The translations under genes and the position numbers were made by a program. Positions 35,012-44,214 of a stretch of DNA of 64,000 bases are shown one piece after another. The DNA lies in NCBI RefSeq assembly GCF_000003605.2, contig NW_003114471.1:59565-123564 (forward strand). Reading direction: 5' to 3'. The notes beneath the pieces are model-generated. The model did not search any database, was not told the origin of the DNA, and saw only the letters and a list, made by a program, of their open reading frames with translations. Positions within the stretch are counted from its first letter, which is position 1, and each line of letters starts with the position of its first letter. This DNA comes from Saccoglossus kowalevskii. Its lineage: Eukaryota > Hemichordata > Enteropneusta > Harrimaniidae.

Positions 35012-35201
35012 ATGACTTCGGAGACCTCGTTTATCCATCGCCAGGATCCGGAACTGGAGAGAATATTCCTGTCTGCCGTCGAGAAGGGAGAGAAAAGGGC
35101 GGCGATTGTGGCTCTGGAACACGCGGATTATTTCAACGTCAACTGTGAAGATGCGAAGGGACGCACAGCGTTGGTGATAGCTGTACAGAACGGCAATATT
35201 G
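35012..35201 (+). CDS. TRPC-type cation channel, first coding exon
   Basis: Encodes 63 residues from MTSETSFIHRQDPELE, ending in phase 1 at a GTAAGT donor. The stretch LERIFLSAVEKGEKRAAIVA, then LEHADYFNVNCEDAKGRTAL and VIAVQNGNI follows the opening of the TRPC N-terminal ankyrin region (TRPC3 has ...[24 protein letters not shown]; TRPC4 has [20 protein letters not shown]). TRPC channels are plasma-membrane, phospholipase-C-linked, calcium-permeable channels; their N-terminal ankyrin repeats lie in the cytosol. The ATG has AAA upstream and no competing upstream start in frame was seen. The exon would normally be followed by one continuing E(I/M)VELLL; I did not find it in the next 29 kb, so the gene is partial here. 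Subfamily not resolved. Confidence 0.8.
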
Positions 35202-36149
35202 GTAAGTTTATTGTCAAAAATGAATTACATATGTCAGTGCGCGCTAATTGATTCAGTTGGTAGTAATTCTCCATTCGTCTGCCACTACTTCCGCGGTAAT
35301 TGTAACTTGACGCAAGTGTATATTCATGTAACTTAGCATACACGCGACGTCAAAGTTGATTTGTAAAGGAAAACAAAAAAGCAAAAATAATTCAACATTA
35401 CATAACTTCATTGAAATTTGGTTGCTAACAATTTTATTTTTTACATTATTTTTATTGCGAAACCATTGAATAAATAGTCATGTGGACTAAAGTGGACTAA
35501 TCAATGGAATCACACATGCGATTGAAAACAACCTTCGTCAAAACTATATCGATTGGTTAAATGTTTTACTCTTAAATTTTTGAAATGCTCCATAAACATG
35601 TGTTAATTCAGACGCGCGTTGTATCTGTGTATCTGCATTTGAACACTCAAAATTAAAAGTAGTCAGACTAAATGTCGGAAATATTAAATCTCCTTCAAAA
35701 TTCATGTTAAGTAAAACACGACCTATCAATTTTATATTTTCGAAACTGTTGGAATTGCCTGACCATTATATATATATCTTGTGCACGCAGTTCAAAGAGC
35801 TGCCGTTGTCAAGCAGTGCGCGTCTGACTCACAATTTCGGGAAAACAAGCTATGCATTTTACACGCGTTGTGTATGTCGCATGGGACCCACATGTCAATA
35901 TCGATGTTATGCATTGTCACTGGCGATTAGTTAGTCCTGTTTTCAAACGAGAAAATTTCCACTCTTCATTCAGTCACGGTCACAGATTATTTGCTGCAGT
36001 AGTGCGACAAACTCACACATACAAACGTACTGAGCTTACAGTTTTATCTGTTATCTAATTGCTAAATTTTCAGTTATAGTTTGTATATATAACAACAACA
36101 ACATTAATTTTATCCAGTATATCGCTAATCCTCCTCGGCAATAATCCTA
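35202..36149 (+). other. TRPC-type intron 1, before the satellite
   Basis: AT-rich DNA. About 80 bp near 35820-35900 (cattttacacgcgttgtgta, tgggacccac) are a decayed short family A copy. An (AAC)n run sits at about 36091-36102. Confidence 0.5.
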
Positions 36150-39100
36150 TGAAAACACTGGTTAATTATTAGTAACACCCCCTTAGAACACTGGCTAATA
36201 ATCGTTACCCATCCGCTCAGAACAAAGTTTAAATATTACTAGCCCCATCAACGCACTGACTAATCTTCACTAATCCCCTCAGCACATTGGTTAATTATTA
36301 CTAGCCCCTCAGCACACTGGTTAATTATTACTAGCCCCTCAGCACACTGGTTAATTATTACTAGTCCCTCAGCACACTGGTTAATTATTACTAGCCCCTC
36401 AGCACACTGGTTAATTATTACTAGCCCCATCAACGCACTCACACATCTTCACTAATCCCCTCGGCACACTGGTTAATTATTACTAGCTCCTCAACACATT
36501 GGTTAATTATCACTAGCTCCTCAGTGCACTGGTTAATTATTACTAGCTCCTCAACACATTGGTTAATTATTACTAGCTCCTCAACACACTGGTTAATTAT
36601 TACTAGCTCCTTAACACATTGGTTAATTATCACTAGCTCCTCAGTGCACTGGTTAATTATTACTAGCTCCTCGACACATTGGTTAATTATTACTAGCTCC
36701 TCAACACACTGGTTAATTATTACTAGCCTCTCAGGACACTGGTTAATTATTACTAGCCCCTCAGCACACTGGTTAATTATTACTAGCCCCTCAGCACACT
36801 GGTTAATTATTACTAGCCCCTCAGCACACTGGTTAATTATTACTAGCCCCTCCGCAAACTGGTTAATTATTACTAGTCCCTCAGCACACTGGTTAATTAT
36901 TACTAGCTCCTCAACACATTGGTTAATTATCACTAGCTCCTCAGTGCACTGGTTAATTATTACTAGCTCCTCGACACATTGGTTAATTATTACTAGCTCC
37001 TCAACACACTGGTTAATTATTACTAGCCTCTCAGGACACTGGTTAATTATTACTAGCCCCTCAGCACACTGGTTAATTATTACTAGCTCCTCAACACATT
37101 GGTTAATTATTACTAGCTCCTCAACACACTGGTTAATTATTACTAGCCCCTCAGCACACTGGTTAATTATCACTAGCTCTTCAGTGCACTGGTTAATTAT
37201 TACTAGCTCCTCAACACATTGGTTAATTATTACTAGCTCCTCAACACACTGGTTAATTATTACTAGCCTCTCAGGACACTGGTTAATTATTACTAGCCCT
37301 TCAGCACACTGGTTAATTATTACTAGCCCCTCAGCACACTGGTTAATTATTACTAGCCCCTCAACACACTGGTTAATTATTACTAGCCCCTCAGCACACT
37401 GGTTAATTATTACTAGCCCCTCAGCACATTGGTTAATTAATACAAGTCCCTCAGCACACTGGTTAATTATTATTAACCCCATCAACACACTGGTTAATTA
37501 TTACTAGCCCCTCAGCACACTGGTTAATCATTACTAGCCCCTCAGCACGTTGGTTAATTATCACTAGCCCCTCAGTGCACTGGTTAATTATTACTAGCCC
37601 CTCAGCACACTGGTTAATTATTACTAGCCCCTCAGCACATTGGTTAATTAATACAAGTCCCTCAGCACACTGGTTAATTATTACTAACCCCATCAACACA
37701 CTGGTTAATTATTACTAGCCCCTTAGCAAGTTGGTTAATTATTACTAGCCCCTCAGCACACTGGTTAATTGTTACTAGCCCCTCAGCACATTGGTTAATT
37801 AATACAAGTCCCTCAGCACACTGGTTAATTATTACTAACCCCATCAACACACTGGTTAATTATTACTAGCCCCTCAGCACACTGGTTAATCATTACTAGC
37901 CCCTCAGCACGTTGGTTAATTATCACTAGCCCCTTAGCAAGTTGGTTAATTATTACTAGCCCCTCAGCACACTGGTTAATTATTACTAGCCCCTCAGCAC
38001 ACTGGTTAATTATTACTAATCCCTCAGCACACTGGTTAATTAATACAAGTCCCTCAGCACACTGGTTAATTATTACTAACCCCATCAACACACTGGTTAA
38101 TTATTACTAGCCCCTCAGCACACTGGTTAATCATTACTAGCCCCTCAGCACGTTGGTTAATTATCACTAGCGCCTCAGTGCACTGGTTAATTATTACTAG
38201 CCCCTCAGCACGTTGGTTAATTATCACTAGCCCCTCAGCACGTTGGTTAATTATTACTAGCCCCTCAGCACGTTGGTTAATTATCACTAGCCCCTCAGTG
38301 CACTGGTTAATTATTACTAGCCCCTCAGCACGTTGGTTAATTATCACTAGCCCCTCAGCACGTTGGTTAATTATTACTAGCCCCTCAGCACGTTGGTTAA
38401 TTATCACTAGCCCCTCAGTGCACTGGTTAATCATTACTAGCCCCTCAGCACGTTGGTTAATTATCACTAGCCCCTCAGTGCACTGGTTAATTATTACTAG
38501 CCCCTCAGCACGTTGGTTAATTATCACTAGCCCCTCAGCACGTTGGTTAATTATTACTAGCCCCTCAGTACACTGGTTAGTTATTACTAGCCCTTCAACA
38601 CACTGGTTAATTATTACTAGCCCCTCAGCACATTGGTTTATTATTACGAGCCCCTCAGCACACTGGTTAATTATTACTAGCCCCTCAGCACGTTGGTTAA
38701 TTAGCACTAGCTCCTCAGCACATTGGTTAATTATTATGAGCCCCTCAGCACACTGGTTAATTATTACTAGTCCCTCAGTGCACTGGTTAATTATTACGAG
38801 CCCCTCAGCACACTGGTTAATTATTACTAGTCCCTCAGCACACTGGTTAATTATTACTAGCCCCTCAGCACATTGGTTAATTGTTACTAGCCCCTCACTA
38901 CACTGGTTAATTATTACTAGCCCCTTAGCAAGTTGGTTAATTATTACTAGCCCCTCAGCACACTGGTTAATTATTACTAGTCCCTCAGCACACTGGTTAA
39001 TTATTACTAGCCCCTCAGCACATTGGTTAATTGTTACTAGCCCCTCAGCACACTGGTTAATTATTACTAGTCCCTCAGCACACTGGTTAATTATTACTAG

Positions 39101-39345
39101 CCCCTCAGCACATTGGTTAATTGTTACTAGCCCCTCACTACACTGGTTAATTATTACTAGCCCCTTAGCAAGTTGGTTAATTATTACTAGCCCCTCAGCA
39201 CACTGGTTAATTATTACTAGCCCCTCAGCACACTGGTTTATTGATTACAGCCCTCAGCACATGGTTATTTATTACTAACTCCCCGAAACGCTCTGGTTAA
39301 TCTTCACTAACCCCCTTAATACACTGGTTATTTATTACCAATTTT
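36150..39345 (+). repeat. 30-bp satellite array, about 105 units
   Basis: The unit is ctggttaattattactagcc followed by cctcagcaca. The left and right margins are degenerate. Variant units (ctcctcaacacattgg, cctcagtgcactgg, cctcagcacgttgg, ccttagcaagttgg, aatacaagtccc) recur in blocks, giving a higher-order structure. Most units are exactly 30 bp; occasional 31-bp units carrying taaccccatcaacacactgg shift the frame. Since 30 is divisible by three and units lack stops in some frames, long false frames (213, 349, 327 and 366 codons) appear on both strands. Each unit contains the homeodomain core TTAATTA. Confidence 0.98.
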
Positions 39346-40187
39346 CCCTGTGTACTACTAATTAATTGTAGACCTGTATCATACAGAATTATCAGTATTA
39401 ATGCGACCATAAAACTAATTAAATAATATTCTTTTTCTAGTATTATAGTTAATCCTAGGCGGTCATGTATTACAAGACATTGCGTAATCATTTGGGGTTT
39501 CGCTCATAAAATATCTGCAACGTCCAACATTTGTCAATTGCATACAATTCGTCTGATAATTAGCTTATTGTGATTTACGTGGACGGTTTTCCAATACATC
39601 GTTTCTGTACAATTGCTATCAACTAGCTTAACCTTTAAATAAGTTGTGTGATTACGCGTATCCAACGAGACTCCAATTACGGAGTCAGAGAGTGTGGGCA
39701 AATTATCGACTGGTTGTTATTGTATTGATTTCAACACAGTCAGACACATATATATCAAACCAGGTTTTTAAAATTATTTATAAAAATAAACAAACCTTTT
39801 TTTTTCAAGAATGTTCCATATTACTAAACTTCATCGCCCATCACACTGCCATGAGTTTTTCAATATATATTTTTTGAAATCGACTAAGATTCAAGGCCAC
39901 TGGGAAATTGTGCCCGTTTAGTTCACACTCAACGAATAAATAATATAACAAATATTTTTAATCAAAAAACGGTGTTCAAAATAATTCAATATGCCGTAAT
40001 TTATGCTCATCCGTCATAAATAAAGGAAAATAACAAAACCTAGATTTAGCCATTATATTTTGAGGCTTTTCGTGTTGATAGAAATGGGTATAAACGTGCA
40101 ATCATATACGTTTGAATGTATATAATTTTTCAATATTCCAAAACATTAGACCAAGCATTGTATTATTTAAAAATAAATTTTGAACAG
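39346..40187. other. no recognised gene
   Basis: AT-rich DNA between the satellite and a MITE cluster, presumably still TRPC-type intron 1. Confidence 0.5.
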
Positions 40188-40475
40188 TTTAAAGGGCGGT
40201 AGTCGTCGCGCTGCGCATGTGCGACATTTGTGTTGATAAACATTGATTTTTTTTATGGAAATCACAAGTAAGAGGTTTGACTTGGGCGCGACTTTTACTA
40301 ATTGCAGCCGGTGACTCCATCGATACCTTCCAATCGCCTAAAAATGCATAATTAAAGCTTGGCAACGTCTTAGTTTGTACTCGTTGATCTGCGCAACAAA
40401 CACAGTCGCCATCTTTGTTTATATGAGACCCATAAATCTCGCGCATGCGTGGCATGACGACTACCGCCCTTTAAC
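40188..40475 (-). mobile_element. family A long MITE (inverted)
   Basis: Ends TTTAAAGGGCGGTAGTCGTC and GACGACTACCGCCCTTTAA. On the minus strand it keeps the short frame from 40412 starting MATVFVAQINEYKLRRCQAL. Confidence 0.88.
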
Positions 40476-40861
40476 ATCAAATTATATTTTCACCACGGGC
40501 CTATTCAGGCACCGTGATCATTTTAGCCACGCGTCCATTCATCATGTGGTGTCAAGATCAATTCACCTCGAGTTTCAATTCTAGAACCGGAAATTAAAAA
40601 TGAGATCAACGCAAATTTGCATAGTCATTCGGTGAATACCTTTATTTCACTGTCAAAATTAAAGATGTGTATCAAAACAAACATAATAACCGGTTTATCG
40701 TGGTGATGGGTCATTAACCCACCAGTGCCATCGCCACTGAGCCGTCCTTTTCTATGATCTAACGAAGGTCAGTTGTCAAAAAAAATATTTCATAACAATG
40801 TATGTAAATAATATGCTAATTGCTGAATTACTTGTGTTGAGGTCTTATGCATTAGAATTGC
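40476..40861. other. no recognised gene
   Basis: Short stretch between MITE copies; nothing recognised. Confidence 0.45.
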
Positions 40862-41052
40862 GTGTAAACGTCGATGTCGATTTTACACACGTTGTATACG
40901 TCACATCGAACACAACACGTCGAGACTACTATGGCGCTTTATTAATGGGCGGTGGTCATGACACATAGCGACGTATGCAACACGTGTAAAATACATTGTT
41001 TATTTACATGAAATTCGAAGATGCGCTGCGCGACGACCACCGCCCTTTAAAC
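40862..41052. mobile_element. family A short MITEs, one decayed and one complete right end
   Basis: 40862-40942 keeps gttttacacacgttgta-type and gacgtgt/gactactatggcgcttta blocks of a decayed copy; 40945-41052 reads gggcggtggtcatgacacat ... gcgcgacgaccaccgccctt, a better copy. Confidence 0.7.
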
Positions 41053-41054
41053 AT

Positions 41055-41143
41055 ATACATGAGCGCATTGGATTGTGGGAAAATCAATGTTTATCAACAC
41101 AAATGTCGCACATGCGCAGCGCGACGAATAAGTGCACTTTAAA
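41055..41143 (+). mobile_element. family A long MITE, right third only
   Basis: gagcgcattggattgtggga through acatgcgcagcgcgacga and a changed terminus (ataagtgcacttta). The left two thirds are missing. Confidence 0.7.
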
Positions 41144-41275
41144 GGGCGACAGTCGTCGTGCCGCGTCCTGTTCGATATGGGACTCATAGTGACGTACACA
41201 ACGCATAAAAAATACATTGTTTATTTACATGAAATTCGAAGATGTGCTGCGCGACGACCACCGCCCTTTAAACAT
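41138..41275. mobile_element. family A short MITE, best complete copy
   Basis: TTTAAAGGGCGACAGTCGTC ... GCGACGACCACCGCCCTTTA, about 135 bp, with cctgttcgatatgggactca, gacgtacacaacgcataa and tttatttacatgaaattcga inside. Confidence 0.9.
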
Positions 41276-41331
41276 ATACATGAATTCTAGGATCTCGATC
41301 TCTTTGACTGAATCATGCTATTTTTTTTCAG

Positions 41332-41491
41332 TTGTCTCACCGCGTCGTTTCAATATAGGTCTTTTGGGATATGGGCAACATTTGTAAAACACACGAAAAT
41401 CGAACTGCGTTTAGTTTACTCGGATATATCTAATGTGTCGCTAAAAATCACGAACAACTCAATCACGCGAGATGTAACTTTATCTTCTGTT
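41332..41491 (+). CDS. weak candidate internal exon, unassigned
   Basis: A strong acceptor (attttttttcag) precedes 160 nt open in one frame, ending at GTAAGA. The peptide contains ASFQYRSFGIWATFVKH and LVYSDISNVSLKITNNSI; the frame stays open to 41596. Its entry phase does not match the end of the TRPC exon, so it is not the next exon of that gene. No family recognised. Confidence 0.22.
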
Positions 41492-41599
41492 GTAAGAAGG
41501 ATTACCATAATTAATGACACGTACGGGCGAGATACGCATCCAATCAAGAGTCTGTCAACTGTTAACGCTCTTGCTGATTACATCAATATAACGTAATCT

Positions 41600-42025
41600 T
41601 TTCAGTTCACTCCACAACACACACACACACACCTAGTTAGAATGTCATTCCAATCAATTACTTCCATCGTGCGTACAAATCATCATTACCAGTGAGGTGA
41701 AGGCGTTCATACATTATTGGTTACTCTTCAGTTGTCTGCTCCTCGACATTTACCTGAAATATCTTATGAATTGCGCACAAAGAACTTAATTTACTTTGCG
41801 AATATCCCAAACTAGTACTTTTATAGCTGCTGTTCTACCAAACGAAGATGCATTAGTATTAGCATTTACACTAAATTAAATTGTCATTTTGTTTATTATA
41901 ACATTTCTCTGTCTGTTCTAATTTGTTACCTATGAACTTTAAAGAACGTCTTGGTTTTTAGACTAGTATCAACAATTGAAACTATGAGCAATTGTTATAG
42001 AATCCACTTATTAACCCTGCGGTTT
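41600..42025. other. no recognised gene
   Basis: A short (CA)n tract at about 41612-41627, otherwise plain AT-rich DNA. Confidence 0.5.
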
Positions 42026-42187
42026 TAAAGTAGGGAAGTCACCTGCGTAAGCGGCAAATGGTCATAGCGTAACGTTTCTTACAAACAAGCGTCTACCCAC
42101 GAGCCTTTGTGTTTTGGACGTGCGTTTTTATCGTCGCTTCGGACTCGATCCCCGTGCGTGCGCTGATGACGATCCCTCCACTTTAAC
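42026..42187 (-). mobile_element. family C MITE (inverted)
   Basis: Left end ttttaaagtagggaagtcac and right end gatgacgatccctccacttt. It carries gtttcttacaaacaagcgtc and gtcgcttcggactcgatccc, reverse-complementary to the 14517 copy. Confidence 0.7.
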
Positions 42188-42634
42188 TATTCTGATTGGT
42201 CACTTGATGTTTCAATGATAATTAGACATTGTTATCAGCAAACACGTGGACGGTCAATCAGGTTATGTTTCTAATTAACGATTGTAGGAAATAGATTACT
42301 TAAAAACAAGTTTGGGTTCAAATTGAAACAATGACGTACTCGTTTTAACCAACTATGACCCCGCGACAATTTTAAATGATAAATTTTGATTTCACTCCGT
42401 TATTTAATATATCAATTCATAAACTTAAGAAGGAGATTCGAGCTGAATTCAGGATTATAGGTCATGTTGCTATACTTTTATTATAACGGGAGAAACAAAC
42501 GGTTCCAGCAACAGAGCAATTTTTACTGAAGCAAGGGTCATAAATTATATTAATATACACTGGTTTCCATGGTTGAATTTTTAATCAGACATGGCGTCGT
42601 GTATTTGACACGTCGCGTAGGATATCGCGCCAAA

Positions 42635-43250
42635 CACGACGCGGATAGGTGACTGTGACGCATGCGCGAGATATATGGGTCTCATATAAACAAAGATGGC
42701 GACTTTGACTGCTGCACAGATCAACGAGTTCAAACTGAAACGTTTTTTTTAAATGTTTTTGTGCCAGGCGACAGTTCTGGACATTGATTGTCACTGTTGT
42801 CTCTCCTGACTTTTTTTGTGCAGATTGTGCAAATTGCTAGTGCTGGCACATAGTGCATTTTGCCACAGAAGTCGTATTCATGTTTGGGACTACATGGCAG
42901 GGCTGTGTGGCCATCTCTCTATCTCTATCTCGGCCAGTGGAATTGGCCTTCCTATTGAGTCTGTGGCACACTCACCCAGGGGTAGGGGTCGACCATTTTG
43001 AAGTTCAGCCTAAGGTAGGACTAGAACTTGAGTCTATAGCTACCGATCATGATGCGATAACCACTATGCTACCAGCCACCCGTTAAAACTGACACAATAC
43101 CCAGCTTTAATTAGGTATTTTAGGTGATTGGAAGGTATCGAAGGAGTGACCGGCGGTAATTAATGCAAGTCGCACCCAGGTCAAACCTCATACTTGTGAT
43201 TTTCATTAGAAAAGCGCATTGGATTGTGGGAAAAAATCAATGTTTATCAA
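42635..43250 (+). mobile_element. family A long MITE split by a SINE
   Basis: The left part (gactgtgacgcatgcgcgag ... gttcaaactgaaacg, to about 42745) and the right part (cccagctttaattaggtatt ... aatgtttatcaacacaaaca, from about 43100) together make one family A long copy, interrupted by about 345 bp. The left end has a diverged terminus. The internal frame from 42696 starts MATLTAAQINEFKLKR before the insertion. Confidence 0.8.
42742..43090 (-). mobile_element. tRNA-derived SINE inserted in a MITE
   Basis: On the minus strand the element starts with a tRNA-like head: GGTAGCATAGTGGTTATCGC (A-box-like TAGCATAGTGG) followed about 45 nt after it by AGTTCTAGTCC (B-box-like). It runs about 340 bp to a poly(A) stretch, seen as tttttttt at 42746 on the plus strand. 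An aaactga direct repeat flanks it (left near 42735, right near 43088), a likely target-site duplication. Plus-strand open frames at 42816-43086 are within it and not genes. Confidence 0.75.
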
Positions 43251-43259
43251 CACAAACAC

Positions 43260-43955
43260 AACACGACTATATACAATGCTTATACATTTACACACAATGT
43301 GGCTGGGAGATAGAGATCGTATCGTATTTGTTATTTTACGCTGCATACATCGAGTCACATGAATTAATTTGTTATCACAGCTTGGAAAAAAGAACTTATG
43401 TAGCATATTGTAACACATATACTACAGTTTACATTGTTGTACCTCTGAAAATATAATCGGTATTTCCACTACCGATATGCAAATAAGCAATACATGTATT
43501 CATTATGTATTTGCCCTAGCTTTGCACGTGAAAATACGGGCACAGAAAACACCGCATCACTCACGGGAATAACTTACATACCCCACAAACGTCAGGCCGA
43601 TGCCAAGTTACTTTTATATAAACACCGGGGTCATACCGTGAACGTGCGTCATTCTTCGCGAAGATAAAACAGAACACCTTATCCAGTTTCTATCACTTGT
43701 GCCATCAAAGTAACTCGTATGGACACCGGGAAGATAAAGATCAAAGGAACGGCTCTCATCGTTATCCCATGATGTACTTTAAGAATTATATCTTTTATCT
43801 GTTTGCTCATCTGAAGTCCCCGGTGCACGTCACATGTGTAGCACTTAATCTACATAGATTTATAGAAAGGCGAGTTTGGTGCATGTTCCAAGTTCAAGTG
43901 TTAATGTTTTACATTTCATAACTTATGCTGTTCGCATTGAAAAACAAAAACAAAA
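43260..43955. other. no recognised gene
   Basis: Nothing recognised besides short open frames without support. Confidence 0.5.
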
Positions 43956-43959
43956 CAAA

Positions 43960-44183
43960 CAAACAAATGTATGAATGATTGATTGATTGAATGAACGAAT
44001 GAATGAATGAACGAACGAACGAAAAAACGAACGAACGAAAGAATGAATGAATGAATGGATGGATGAAAGAACGATAAAACGAACGAAAGAACGAATTAAT
44101 GAATGAATGAATAAATGAATGAACGAATGAATGAATGAAAGAACGACAAAACGAACGAAAGAACGAATGAATGAATGAATGTT
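43960..44183 (+). repeat. (GAAT/GAAC)n imperfect tetranucleotide repeat
   Basis: About 220 bp of gaatgaatgaacgaacgaa-type units with gaaaga interruptions. The minus-strand frame rich in HSFIRSF across it is an artefact. Confidence 0.95.
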
Positions 44184-44214
44184 GTAAACCACTTTTGTTT
44201 CTTGCTCCATATAT

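Noticed and set aside
36439-39278. Long open frames (213-366 codons) on both strands with LVIINQCAEG or HWLIITSPSA repeats
   Set aside because: They arise because the 30-bp satellite unit is a multiple of three and lacks stops; both strands are open at once and frames break exactly at 31-bp units.
36150-39345. CRISPR array
   Set aside because: The repeats are head-to-tail without unique spacers, in a eukaryotic intron.
42985-43085. tRNA gene
   Set aside because: A- and B-box-like motifs are present, but spacing and folding fit a SINE head in a 345-bp insert with a poly(A) end, not a functional tRNA.
42816-43086. Plus-strand frames of 61 and 77 codons
   Set aside because: They lie within the antisense strand of the tRNA-derived SINE.
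43923-44210. Minus-strand frame rich in FIHSFIRSF
   Set aside because: Translation of the GAAT/GAAC tetranucleotide repeat.
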